Positions 35,140 through 43,085 of a stretch of DNA of 64,000 nucleotides are shown here, one piece after another; within the stretch, counting starts at the first letter, position 1, and each line of letters opens with the position of its first letter. A program made the position numbers and the translations under genes. The notes below the pieces were generated by a model that saw only the letters and a list, made by a program, of their open reading frames with translations, did no database searches and had not been told where the DNA came from. This DNA is from Nostoc sp. LEGE 06077 (GTDB taxonomy: Bacteria; Cyanobacteriota; Cyanobacteriia; Cyanobacteriales; Nostocaceae). The stretch lies in the NCBI RefSeq assembly GCF_015207705.1, contig NZ_JADEWI010000004.1, positions 124,001-188,000 on the forward strand, written 5' to 3'.

Positions 35140-35950
35140 GGTAGTTAACTCCTGATACTAATTGGTCGCCTGTGTAGTGAATAAAGACATCATCTAAAGT
35201 TGCATTCGGCTTATCCAACGAGGCTTTTAAGTCTTTGGGTGTGCCTTTGGTAATTTCTTCACCGCGTTGCATAATTACCACTCGGTCACAAAGATTATCG
35301 GCTTCTTCTAAAAAGTGAGTGGTTAAAAATATGGTGGTACCAAAATCAGTACAAAGTTTTTGTACTAGTTGCCAAACCTGAGTTCGCGCTAAGGGATCTA
35401 ACCCAACTGTGGGTTCATCTAAAAACAAAATTTGCGGTTGATGCAAGATTGATTGGGCAATTTCTAGCTTACGAATCATCCCACCAGAGTAATTTCGCAC
35501 TAAGCGATGGGTGGCATCGGCTAAACCCATAAATGCGAGAATTTCCTTAATGTATCGCTCTCGATGCTTGCTAGGAATTTCATACAACTTGGCAAATATC
35601 AACAGATTTTCGTAACCTGTCAGGCTACCATCAGCAGAAAGGGCTTGCGGTACATAGCCAATCACCCGTCTGACAGCCGTAGATTGATGGGTAATGTCAT
35701 AGCCTGCTAAGGTTGCTTTCCCGGCACTGGCAGGTAACAGAGTTGTCAACATTTTAATAACTGTACTCTTACCTGCCCCATTCGGCCCTAGTAAGCCAAA
35801 AATTTCCCCCTCTTCCACAGAGATACTCAGGTTGTTAACCGCACTAACTTTACCAAAGCGGCGTGTGAGTTCTTGGGTTTCTAAAATAATCGGTTTCGGT
35901 GTGCTGGGAGTTGTTTCCGACCGATCTGCTCTTCCTATCAGTCTTGTCAC
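35096..35950 (-). CDS. ABC transporter ATPase (DrrA-like)
   Basis: 284 residues from a GTG at 35948-35950. Walker A is GLLGPNGAGKSTVI (near residue 55), signature NYSGGMIRKLEIAQ, Walker B QILFLDEPTVGLDPLAR, and H-loop TTHFLEEADNLCDR. The C-terminal KASLDKPNATLDDVFIHYTG is the DrrA regulatory tail. It powers the ABC-2 permease encoded directly after it. First gene of the four-gene export operon; the promoter should lie between 35951 and about 36100. Confidence 0.94.
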   Translation of the reverse strand: MTRLIGRADRSETTPSTPKPIILETQELTRRFGKVSAVNNLSISVEEGEIFGLLGPNGAGKSTVIKMLTTLLPASAGKATLAGYDITHQSTAVRRVIGYVPQALSADGSLTGYENLLIFAKLYEIPSKHRERYIKEILAFMGLADATHRLVRNYSGGMIRKLEIAQSILHQPQILFLDEPTVGLDPLARTQVWQLVQKLCTDFGTTIFLTTHFLEEADNLCDRVVIMQRGEEITKGTPKDLKASLDKPNATLDDVFIHYTGDQLVSGVNYRDTARTRRTAQRLG

Positions 35951-36246
35951 AAGTTTGATCTACCCTTCATTTAGATTATCTAAATATTAGGTTTGCAATA
36001 TATTCCTGTCAATATGTTGCTCGCATAAAAATTGACCAAGATGCGATCGCAGTTACTCAGCCTGATATTTTTGGGTGGGACAATAAACCTTGATTTTGTG
36101 TTAGTCCGAGCAGGTGGTCACTGAGCTTGTCGAAGTGCGGGCTTAGTTTGTATAGCAGCGAATTCCATTCGTCGGGGCATACTACAGAGATAAGGTGGAG
36201 ATGGAATATCTTGGTTTCGCACGTAGCACTCCCGGAGAAGATTTAT

Positions 36247-36501
36247 ATGGCTTCAGATTCTCACGAACAGCAGCAGCAAAATTCTGCCAGCGGTAGGAAA
36301 GTCAATGGGGAGGAGCAAAGCAGTATGAGCAGTGATGAAATTAAAGCAGGATCAAAAGAGATGATGACTCACGCTCAAAGACAAGCTTTTCTGAAAAAAT
36401 CTTCTTTAGGAAAATTATTTGGAATTGCACATTTACTCCCTGAAGTTGCAGAAGTACAAGAAGAAACTCCAGAGAAACTACCAAAAATAGTTAATAATTA
36501 A
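36247..36501 (+). CDS. Small polar hypothetical protein
   Basis: 84 residues starting MASDSHEQQQQNSASGRKVN. The start at 36247 is chosen because GGAGAAG lies 7 bases before it, while a longer frame from 36127 has no such site and reads through a dispersed repeat. The first half is Gln/Ser/Glu-rich and probably disordered. The second half has a helical block (SLGKLFGIAHLLPEVAEVQEE). I do not recognise it. It converges with the nuclease-like gene. Confidence 0.6.
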   Translation: MASDSHEQQQQNSASGRKVNGEEQSSMSSDEIKAGSKEMMTHAQRQAFLKKSSLGKLFGIAHLLPEVAEVQEETPEKLPKIVNN

Positions 36502-36555
36502 TAGCTTATCTTTGATATTATCAGCATTCCCAGTAAATTATTATGTGTTTATACA

Positions 36556-37704
36556 CTATATTAATGTTGGGCGATCGCCTACAATATCCATCTCTTCTTC
36601 TATAGACTCTTCTGTAATCACATCCTTACTAATAAAATCAAAATATTGTTCTTTAACTGTTTTTAATTCCTTAATTGATTCTAGGAAGAAATTTTTGATG
36701 TGATGTGATTGGTCTTCATAAGACAAAAAGTCTTGTAAGGTTTTACGATAAAATATACTAGACCAATCTGGTGTAACTGTTAAACCATAAGGAGTCCATA
36801 TTTCAGGTTTATCATTGACTATGTTTTGCATAGCTTTAATAATTTTTGGGCGATTTCTGAAAATTGGTGAAACCTCTAAACATATACCTATATAAGGATA
36901 ACTAGTAAAATCATTTGAATTTAAATAAAAATACCCTAGCCCACACCAAAGATTCCATCCATCAGACAAGCTAGTGTAAATAATATATCTACTGCGATGT
37001 CTCCATTGCGTAATACTGGGTGAACCACTAGTTACTCTAGCAAAAGCATTCTTAAATTCCGCTTCTACTTCTTCACTCAGGGTTGCTTGCATAAAATTGA
37101 GAGTTTTGTTAAAGTTCATCATTGTTAATAAATCAATTGATGAGAATTGATTTTTGTCTGCCATTTTATTACTCCTCATGAATGTTAATATTTCTTTGGC
37201 CAAGGTATCATAACCATGCTTTGCTAAAAAAGAATAGAACTGATACCACCTTAACTGATGAAAATTTACTATTGGTTTTTGTTCTAAAGCGAAAGTCTTG
37301 ATTTCTTTTTGAGGGTCATAATTACGAGTAATATAAAGTAAGATACGTTGATTAACATTTGGTAGATTACTCAAAATCTCAACATATCTTTTTAAAGCAT
37401 TATTCCCATCTGTAGAACCAATTTTGGATTCAATAATTATTATGTCTGTGTTTAAACCATTTGATAATTCAATCAAAATGTCGAATCTACTATCGGCGGT
37501 ATGACTTTCTAGCCCTTGGTGTTCTTTTTGGGTAGTAATAGTGATACGAGAGTAACTCTCATCGCTAATAATGAGATTTTGTTGCAGCCAAGCAATTAGT
37601 AAATCTTGATGAATCGAGAAAAAGTAAGCAACAATTTCAGTGAAAAAGTCTTCTAATGGTTTACTGCCTGAATGCAGATTGAGTAAATTGGTAAATAAGG
37701 ACAT
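36556..37704 (-). CDS. PD-(D/E)XK nuclease-superfamily protein
   Basis: 382 residues. Residues about 70-100 show a PD-(D/E)XK core: SRFDILIELSNGLNTDIIII followed directly by ESKIG, i.e. an Asp followed about 22 residues later by an ESK. The N-terminal lead (LLNLHSGSKPLEDFFTEIVAYFF) is common to restriction-like and anti-phage nucleases of this class. The rest (SDGWNLWCGLGYFYLNSNDF, GICLEVSPIFRNRPK) is a second domain I cannot name. It may be a stand-alone defence nuclease or a housekeeping protein of unknown role. No methylase is nearby. Confidence 0.7.
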   Translation of the reverse strand: MSLFTNLLNLHSGSKPLEDFFTEIVAYFFSIHQDLLIAWLQQNLIISDESYSRITITTQKEHQGLESHTADSRFDILIELSNGLNTDIIIIESKIGSTDGNNALKRYVEILSNLPNVNQRILLYITRNYDPQKEIKTFALEQKPIVNFHQLRWYQFYSFLAKHGYDTLAKEILTFMRSNKMADKNQFSSIDLLTMMNFNKTLNFMQATLSEEVEAEFKNAFARVTSGSPSITQWRHRSRYIIYTSLSDGWNLWCGLGYFYLNSNDFTSYPYIGICLEVSPIFRNRPKIIKAMQNIVNDKPEIWTPYGLTVTPDWSSIFYRKTLQDFLSYEDQSHHIKNFFLESIKELKTVKEQYFDFISKDVITEESIEEEMDIVGDRPTLI

Positions 37705-37830
37705 TTCAATTAAAGCTGATTAGATTAGTCAGCATGAAATGTGCGTTATGCGTTGCTAACACACCTGATAATGAATTGGATTGCAACAGTTTTAACTTAG
37801 ATATTGCCAGTTGACAATATCAAAAACAAA

Positions 37831-37853
37831 TAGGGGTAAAAATTTTACCCCTA
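37831..37853 (-). terminator. Rho-independent-like terminator of the nifVZT/ferredoxin unit
   Basis: TAGGGGTAAAA (37831-37841) and TTTTACCCCTA (37843-37853) form a perfect 11-bp stem. On the reverse strand it is followed by TTTGTTTTTG. It lies 36 bp past the stop of the ferredoxin-like gene and would end the leftward nif transcript. Confidence 0.75.
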
Positions 37854-37888
37854 CACAGTAATATATACATTTGCAAAGAAGCTGGAAT

Positions 37889-38428
37889 TTAGGTTAAGTG
37901 ATTTTCTAGCAAAGATGCGATCGCTTCTGGGTGAAGTTTTTTATACTTCTTTTTACCGAGTTGTAAAACGCAGTTAGGGGCGCTGCTGCAACGCTTTTGA
38001 CAGTCTGTGTGTTCAATTTTTACTTTGTCTAACAAACCGCGATCGCACAAAGTTTTTTCTATTTCTGATAATAAACCTTTACCGCCGCGTTTCACACAAC
38101 CAGATTTTTGACACACCATAATTTTGGCTTGTGGTGGCGGTGATAATTCTTGATTTGGGCAAGTATCAAGTTGTGTTACTTGATGTGCTTTAATTTTCAT
38201 CTTGCCTGTATGGGTGTTAACTTTAGTCACACCACAAATGTGAATTTGTTCACCAATAATTAAACTATGTGGCAAAATACTCCGCAATTTTTTAGGTAAT
38301 TTAATATGCAAATCACCGGAAGAAATTGCTAATTGCAGATATTTAGCTTTTCCTGATTTCATGCCAGCAAAACCTAGGAACTGCCCTTCTAGGTTCAATT
38401 CCGATAACTTGAGATATTTGTCACCCAT
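37889..38428 (-). CDS. Thioredoxin-like [2Fe-2S] ferredoxin-domain protein
   Basis: 179 residues. The N-terminal half (about 1-95) is a beta-rich, OB-like region (ISSGDLHIKLPKKLRSILP...GEQIHICGVTKVNTHTGKMK). The C-terminal half is a thioredoxin-like 2Fe-2S ferredoxin with Cys in KIMVCQKSGCVKRGGKGLL, HTDCQKRCSSAPNCVL. It follows nifT on the same strand after 137 bp, and a terminator lies after it. A role in electron supply or cluster handling for nitrogenase is plausible from position only. Confidence 0.82.
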   Translation of the reverse strand: MGDKYLKLSELNLEGQFLGFAGMKSGKAKYLQLAISSGDLHIKLPKKLRSILPHSLIIGEQIHICGVTKVNTHTGKMKIKAHQVTQLDTCPNQELSPPPQAKIMVCQKSGCVKRGGKGLLSEIEKTLCDRGLLDKVKIEHTDCQKRCSSAPNCVLQLGKKKYKKLHPEAIASLLENHLT

Positions 38429-38565
38429 GTTAACTACTCAAAATTTATATTACAAAATAATTAACCCCAAGCTTTTGGGGCATTGTTGCTCATGCTGAGT
38501 AAAAAGGAAGAAGGGAAAATTGGTTTTTACCTTTTGCCTTCTCTTTTTACTTTTGACTTGTAATT

Positions 38566-38769
38566 TTAAGCTAAACGTCTAGCTTCTACAGTTTTAGGTA
38601 AATTTGCTACATCAGGTATTTCGTGGAATTCTAATTCCCAACCATTGGCTAAGGTAAGAATTTTTCCGGCTTCACCGTCTGTTTGTTTAACTACTACTTC
38701 TTCCAAATCTTTTTTAGCGACGTAGACTGTTAAATTACCAGTATCATTCATCCGTAGCATTACCTTCAT
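38566..38769 (-). CDS. nifT: NifT/FixU protein
   Basis: 67 residues, [20 protein letters not shown], with VKQTDGEAGKILTLANGWEL as the family core. NifT is a small conserved protein of nitrogen-fixation clusters whose function is unresolved. Its start overlaps the nifZ frame by 26 bp, so translation is coupled. The length matches the family (about 65-72 residues). Confidence 0.93.
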   Translation of the reverse strand: MKVMLRMNDTGNLTVYVAKKDLEEVVVKQTDGEAGKILTLANGWELEFHEIPDVANLPKTVEARRLA

Positions 38770-39031
38770 GATTTTCCTCAGCAGATTCTAGTTCTTTTTT
38801 GCGACAACCAACAACGATTCCTTTATCTAAGAAATGCACGGCATAAATATAGGAACGTTGTAAAAAAGTGCCTATACTTGCGATGTAACCAATATCTCCT
38901 TTTTTTGCTAAAATTTCGCCAATCTCTCTACCGGGAAAAGTTCCATCGTTTTTAATTTGTTTGCGGAGTCTGACTTTTTCACCAATTTCAAAATCGGGTT
39001 CTGACTCTAATTCATATTCATCGGGTTGCAT
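38744..39031 (-). CDS. nifZ: NifZ, nitrogenase P-cluster maturation factor
   Basis: 95 residues. The motifs [20 protein letters not shown] and [20 protein letters not shown] match NifZ, which helps form the second P-cluster of the MoFe protein. It overlaps nifV by 14 bp and nifT by 26 bp, all leftward. Cyanobacterial NifZ proteins are typically this short. Confidence 0.94.
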   Translation of the reverse strand: MQPDEYELESEPDFEIGEKVRLRKQIKNDGTFPGREIGEILAKKGDIGYIASIGTFLQRSYIYAVHFLDKGIVVGCRKKELESAEENHEGNATDE

Positions 39032-40151
39032 GAGAATACCTCTGTTCTTTTACCAAGTTCAAAAGTTCTTCTGTTGTCAGGCTACGTTTTTTCTTAACTG
39101 ATTGCTGGCGAACTGCATCTAAAACAGATTGGGTTTCTTCGGGGTTGAGAAAGATTCCATGCTGCTGAAGCAAGTTAGACACTAAATGTTTGCCAGAATG
39201 TTTACCAACGACTAAACGTCGTTCCCAACCGACTTCTTCCGGTGCAAAGGGTTCGTAGGTGTTAGGGTTTTGCAATACGCCGTGTGCATGGATTCCCGAT
39301 TCGTGAGCAAAGGTATTCTCACCGACAATTGCTTTCCAAGGTGGTACACCAGCACCAGCGGCGGCGGCTACGAGTTGGGATAATTCCAACAAACGGGGTG
39401 TGTTGATACCCATATCTAAGCCATAGATGCGTTTGATGGCCATGACAACTTCTTCTAAAGCAGCATTACCTGCTCTTTCACCTAAGCCATTAACAGTGGT
39501 GTTAACAGATATGGCTCCACCTTTAATTCCAGCGAGTGCGTTAGCTGTCGCCAAGCCGAAATCGTTGTGGGTGTGGATTTCTACAGGAATCGACAACCAG
39601 GAAACAAGGCGTTTAACTTTTTTGTAGGTTGTGAAAGGATCGAGAACTCCTACGGTGTCGCAGAAGCGAAAGCGAGATGCACCCCATTCTTGAGCATACA
39701 GAGCGACATCTAACAAGAAGTTTTCATCGGCTCTGGAAGAATCTTCGCCACCGACTGCCACCCAAAGACCGCGATCGCGTGCATAACTGATACAATCTTT
39801 GAGTCTTTGCAGACTTACTCGCCACTGTCCATGAAATTTTGCAGCGATTTGGATACCAGAAACGGGTATCGCAATATGGACTCTCTGCATTCCACAGGCG
39901 ATGGAAGCTTTGATATCAGAAATGACAGCGCGGTTCCAGGCGAGGAGGTTGGCTTTTAATCCCAAGTCAGCAATGATTGAGATGGCACGAATTTCTTCTT
40001 CTCCCATCGCTGGGATACCGACTTCTAATTCATGCACGCCGATAGCATCAAGAAACTGAGCGATCGCAACTTTCTCCTTTAAGGTAAAAGCAACACCTGC
40101 TGCTTGTTCGCCATCGCGTAATGTAGTGTCATTAATTATGATTTCACTCAT
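39018..40151 (-). CDS. nifV: Homocitrate synthase
   Basis: 377 residues from ATG 40149-40151, chosen because homologues start at [20 protein letters not shown] and a GAGG lies about 10 bases upstream; a longer frame from 40214 adds 21 unlikely residues. The DRE-TIM metallolyase core has [11 protein letters not shown] (catalytic Arg and metal Asp), [20 protein letters not shown] (metal His pair) and HAHGVL. It condenses acetyl-CoA with 2-oxoglutarate to homocitrate, the organic ligand of FeMo-co. In heterocystous cyanobacteria it is expressed with nitrogenase. Confidence 0.95.
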   Translation of the reverse strand: MSEIIINDTTLRDGEQAAGVAFTLKEKVAIAQFLDAIGVHELEVGIPAMGEEEIRAISIIADLGLKANLLAWNRAVISDIKASIACGMQRVHIAIPVSGIQIAAKFHGQWRVSLQRLKDCISYARDRGLWVAVGGEDSSRADENFLLDVALYAQEWGASRFRFCDTVGVLDPFTTYKKVKRLVSWLSIPVEIHTHNDFGLATANALAGIKGGAISVNTTVNGLGERAGNAALEEVVMAIKRIYGLDMGINTPRLLELSQLVAAAAGAGVPPWKAIVGENTFAHESGIHAHGVLQNPNTYEPFAPEEVGWERRLVVGKHSGKHLVSNLLQQHGIFLNPEETQSVLDAVRQQSVKKKRSLTTEELLNLVKEQRYSHATR

Positions 40152-40334
40152 TTCAAACAGCCTCATAGGAATTTTTCTTAATATTCTTTCTGGAGCGTTA
40201 ACTGTTATCCGCAACGCTAAGGAAAGGTAAATGCGATAAATTAATACAATTAATATTTTGTCTTCATCATTCTTTAATATTACCCAGACAAAGACATTGC
40301 ATCTGTATGACAGAAAACAAAATGACAGTATAAT

Positions 40335-40454
40335 TTAGCCGCCATTTTTACTATTGTCAGACAAAGTTTTTTCGAGTAGGAGATAGCCTAGATAGGTATT
40401 AACTAGACTCGTGGTTAATAAGAAAGCAAACCCACAAATTAAGCTGGAAATCAT
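40335..40454 (-). CDS. Possible 39-residue single-pass membrane peptide
   Basis: Reverse-strand ATG 40452-40454 to TAA 40335-40337. The product reads MISSLICGFAFLLTTSLVNT, then YLGYLLLEKT and a polar tail SDNSKNGG. One membrane helix covers about residues 4-27. GGGAGA lies about 8 bases before the ATG, a good ribosome site. It lies between the DUF2949 gene and nifV on the same strand, in an otherwise empty 386-bp gap of the nif unit. Not recognised; could be chance. Confidence 0.5.
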   Translation of the reverse strand: MISSLICGFAFLLTTSLVNTYLGYLLLEKTLSDNSKNGG

Positions 40455-40537
40455 AGTCGTATCTCCCAATAATTGCAAGTCATTTCTGCCAAAAACTTAA
40501 GATAGCGATCGCCATCTGGTGGAAACTCGAAAGTCTT

Positions 40538-40735
40538 TCATGGCTGCTCATCCAGCCAATCTAAAATCTGTTCTAGCTGGTCTAAATTAACTAGTCCATA
40601 TTGCCAAAGCAGCATCGGTAATGGTGCATCATCGAATTTTTTGTGTCGCAATGCTACAGCAATATCTGCATTGGTCAGTTCAATTTCTGTATGTAAAAAA
40701 TTGATGAATTTTAATTCTTTCGTGCGGGTGGACAT
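40538..40735 (-). CDS. DUF2949 protein
   Basis: 65 residues, with the family phrase LPMLLWQYGLVNLDQLEQIL near the C-terminus. DUF2949 proteins are small, cyanobacterial and of unknown function. One commonly lies in the nifP-nifV region of heterocystous strains. Same strand as its nif neighbours; the gap to the upstream gene is 124 bp. Confidence 0.85.
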   Translation of the reverse strand: MSTRTKELKFINFLHTEIELTNADIAVALRHKKFDDAPLPMLLWQYGLVNLDQLEQILDWLDEQP

Positions 40736-40859
40736 AATTAGAGCAGAAACAGATAAGTATAGAGAAGAATTAAAGGTGAAGAATGCAATTTAAGCGACGG
40801 AAAAAATCAGAACTAGAGATATTGGCGAGGCTGATTTTTTTCTGTGAGCAACCGCAGGT

Positions 40860-41093
40860 TTATAAATACCAGCAATGTTCTAACCAATTCAATAATTCTT
40901 GACGCGGAGCTAAACATTGCATAACGGTACTGCGGACTAAAATTGCGGCGAGTAAACTATTTACTTGTACCCGTAAAGAACCATCGGGGTGACAAGCACA
41001 GGGAATCGTCAGCTCTTGCAAACGGTGGTAGATTCGCCAGCGATCGCTCAACGGAATCTGTAAAACTTGCTCACCTAAAGTATTATTTGCCAT
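40860..41093 (-). CDS. Asr1405/Asl0597-family protein
   Basis: 77 residues, [20 protein letters not shown] onward, with [17 protein letters not shown] and ending [11 protein letters not shown]. This is a small family that I recall as Asr1405-like in Anabaena, found beside nif genes; function unknown. Two or three cysteines (CACH) might bind a metal (inference). Its start overlaps the end of nifP by 11 bp, so the two are co-translated. Confidence 0.82.
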   Translation of the reverse strand: MANNTLGEQVLQIPLSDRWRIYHRLQELTIPCACHPDGSLRVQVNSLLAAILVRSTVMQCLAPRQELLNWLEHCWYL

Positions 41094-41832
41094 TTGTCCT
41101 GTGAATTACCGTTGACTCGTAACTTTTGAGTTTTTGTTCAAGTTGCTCAATGCGAGAAAGTAAGGAACGAATCACAGTGGCTTCTACGTCTGGGAGTTTG
41201 TTGTGTTCCAGGGGAGAGTGATGATTGTCTTTGCGAGAGATAATCCTTCCGGGAACGCCGACAACGGTGGAATCAGCCGGAACATCGCGCAACACAACCG
41301 AACCTGCACCCACACGAACGCGATCGCCTAATTGAATATTCCCTAACACCTTCGCACCTGAACCAATCACAACGTTTTTACCCACAGTTGGGTGACGTTT
41401 CCCGCTTTCCTTCCCAGTTCCACCGAGAGTCACTCCTTGGTAAATTAGCGTGTAGTCTCCCACAATCGCCGTTTCACCAATCACAACCCCCATCCCGTGG
41501 TCGATAAATACTCCTTTACCAATTTCTGCACCTGGGTGAATTTCAATTCCGGTGAAGAATCGACCAATATGAGAAATTAAGCGCGGAAAAAAACTTACTC
41601 CTCGACAATGCAACCAGTGGGCGAGACGATGTAAACACAGCGCGTGCAATCCAGGGTAGCAAAACACCACCTCTAACCAATTACGTGCAGCAGGGTCACG
41701 TTCAAAAATAATCCGAAAATCACTCAATACTGGCTCAAAATCAAAGCCAAAGAGTAAATTTTTCAGCAGGGATGTTTTTACAGAATCTGGCGCTACTGTC
41801 GCTTTTTGATTACTGTCTAATGACTGTTGCAT
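41083..41832 (-). CDS. nifP: Serine O-acetyltransferase NifP (CysE-type)
   Basis: 249 residues. The SAT N-terminal helices ([20 protein letters not shown]) are followed by hexapeptide repeats and the catalytic region [26 protein letters not shown]-like GVPGRIIS lies at the end, then a coiled-coil tail ([16 protein letters not shown]). It acetylates serine for cysteine synthesis, boosting the sulfur supply for nitrogenase iron-sulfur clusters; nif-linked copies are called NifP. It is the first gene of the leftward nif unit and is preceded by a repeat module shared with nifB. Confidence 0.92.
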   Translation of the reverse strand: MQQSLDSNQKATVAPDSVKTSLLKNLLFGFDFEPVLSDFRIIFERDPAARNWLEVVFCYPGLHALCLHRLAHWLHCRGVSFFPRLISHIGRFFTGIEIHPGAEIGKGVFIDHGMGVVIGETAIVGDYTLIYQGVTLGGTGKESGKRHPTVGKNVVIGSGAKVLGNIQLGDRVRVGAGSVVLRDVPADSTVVGVPGRIISRKDNHHSPLEHNKLPDVEATVIRSLLSRIEQLEQKLKSYESTVIHRTNGK

Positions 41833-41919
41833 CGTTACTGTCTGGGTAAAAAAGCCTTGTGCTATTTTTATGCTTATATCAGGCGACTCCCAACAGGACA
41901 GTACACTCTATGTCGGTTG

Positions 41920-42142
41920 GATTTATTGTATTTATTAACCTTGTACTCAACGACTGCAAAGCTTGATTTTAAATTAACTTCAATATTCTCTTGGGGTGGG
42001 GGTACTAGTGTTTCAAGGTAGGGGTACTAGTATTTCTTGGGTGGGGGTATCAGAATTGCGGTACTCACTATCAAATGCTTTGGCTGTCAGCGATTGCCGC
42101 GATTTAGCCAAGTTATTTTACGATATATTAAGCTGTACTCAA
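41920..42142 (-). promoter_or_regulatory. nifP upstream module: three ~22-bp repeats and GAGTAC boxes
   Basis: Reading toward nifP there are GAGTAC boxes at 42135-42140, 42061-42066 and 41943-41948. Three tandem repeats of 23, 22 and 22 bp (42031-42053, 42009-42030, 41987-42008) lie between the second and third box, with core CTAGTACCCCYACC. Next to the gene-proximal box is GAGTACAA, three bases, TAATAAATACAATAAAT (ending at 41921), 89 bp before the start codon. The same arrangement precedes nifB. It is likely the binding region of a nif activator; CnfR is known to act on nifB and nifP in other cyanobacteria. Confidence 0.8.
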
Positions 42143-42288
42143 TTGCCCGGAAATAGCCTGTAGAGACGACTACAACTTAATTTCTGTATCCCTAGTTACG
42201 ATTGTAATTTTAAGGTTTTGCCACACAAAAAACCAATTTCTTCACTTTGTTTTAGCTTTTATTGTCTGTATTTTTAGATACTAATAAA

Positions 42289-42426
42289 TTCCCATCCCGC
42301 CTCGGAATCAATTCCGAGTCTCACAGCACAAGTTCTCTAAAGAGAACTCAAAAAGAAGTTTATTCCAGTCCACTCTTTGTGGACTTTGGCTATGAGCCTG
42401 GAACTTTAGTTCTAGGCGGGAATGGC
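42289..42426. repeat. Four-hairpin structured intergenic element
   Basis: An outer stem CCATCCCGCCT (42292-42302) with AGGCGGGAATGG (42414-42425, one bulge) encloses four hairpins: CTCGGAATCAATTCCGAG (42301-42318), AGTTCTCTAAAGAGAACT (42331-42348), GTCCACTCTTTGTGGAC (42368-42384) and CCTGGAACTTTAGTTCTAGG (42396-42415). Such cloverleaf-like palindromic units are dispersed in Nostoc genomes. A 64-codon frame running through it is an accident of structure. Could be a mobile palindromic element or a structured RNA. Confidence 0.7.
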
Positions 42427-42621
42427 TACAACATAGAAGTTGCAGAAGGTTTATAACGCCTGAAACCCTTGCAGATAGTACTTGTGTGTACACTGTAGCC
42501 TTAGAATGGGGGGAATTTTCTTCAAGTCCCCCTTTTAAGAGGGATTTAGGGAGATCTAAAATGTTTTACTACCAATGAGAAGACTTTTAAAACATCCTCT
42601 AAATTTATCTGTTTAATTTTA

Positions 42622-42846
42622 TTATGCTACTTTTAATGACTTGCCTAAAGTTTGCGGCTCTGGCAACGTTTCACCCTCTTCTAAAGCTGATTCAATTAGC
42701 ATTTCTAAAACTTCCTGAGCATTTTTTAAAGCTTCCTCATAAGTATCTCCGTGAGTGTGGCAATAATCTCCCCATTCAGGAAGACTTACAACAAAACAAT
42801 CATCTTCATCAGACCATTGAATAATTATTGTGTAATGAAAATTCAT
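42622..42846 (-). CDS. hicB: HicB-type antitoxin
   Basis: 74 residues, MNFHYTIIIQWSDEDDCFVV followed by SLPEWGDYCHTHGDTYEEAL, the RNase H-like HicB fold. HicB binds and blocks the HicA toxin and usually represses the operon. It has no obvious C-terminal DNA-binding domain. Its ATG overlaps the hicA stop by 4 bp, so toxin comes first and the two are translationally coupled. Confidence 0.92.
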   Translation of the reverse strand: MNFHYTIIIQWSDEDDCFVVSLPEWGDYCHTHGDTYEEALKNAQEVLEMLIESALEEGETLPEPQTLGKSLKVA

Positions 42847-43070
42847 TCTTGTTCTTCCTCTTGTGCTTGTTTAATTTCTTCTACTTTTTGAAGTGCATTA
42901 TTAACGTCTTTCTCCTGGTAAGCTTTCGCATCATTTCCATCTTTACCTGATAGCGTCACTCTTCCAGGTAGCAGAGGATGATACCAATTAGTATGACTAC
43001 CCTTCCCAGGACGGTAGCTAAACCCTGCTTGTAGCAATAAGCTTTTGAGTTCTCTAATTTTCTTGGGCAT
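42843..43070 (-). CDS. hicA: HicA-type mRNA interferase toxin
   Basis: 75 residues. The double-stranded-RNA-binding-like HicA fold is seen in MPKKIRELKSLLLQAGFSYR and the catalytic-His segment KGSHTNWYHPLLPGRVTLSG. HicA cleaves mRNA when freed from HicB. A charged Glu/Gln-rich tail (VEEIKQAQEEEQE) extends the usual 60-residue form. It lies 15 bp after the NACHT gene stop on the same strand, so the three may be one transcript. Confidence 0.92.
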   Translation of the reverse strand: MPKKIRELKSLLLQAGFSYRPGKGSHTNWYHPLLPGRVTLSGKDGNDAKAYQEKDVNNALQKVEEIKQAQEEEQE

Positions 43071-43085
43071 AACCTCAGTTTATGT

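Noticed and set aside
36127-36246. Longer start for the small gene at 36247
   Set aside because: The extra codons cross a dispersed repeat and lack the GGAGAAG site present before 36247.
41987-42053. CRISPR-like array at the tandem repeats near nifP
   Set aside because: The 22-bp units are directly adjacent with no unique spacers, and no cas genes are present.
42262-42456. 64-codon frame reading through the palindromic element
   Set aside because: It is produced by the four-hairpin DNA structure; no ribosome site or protein family.
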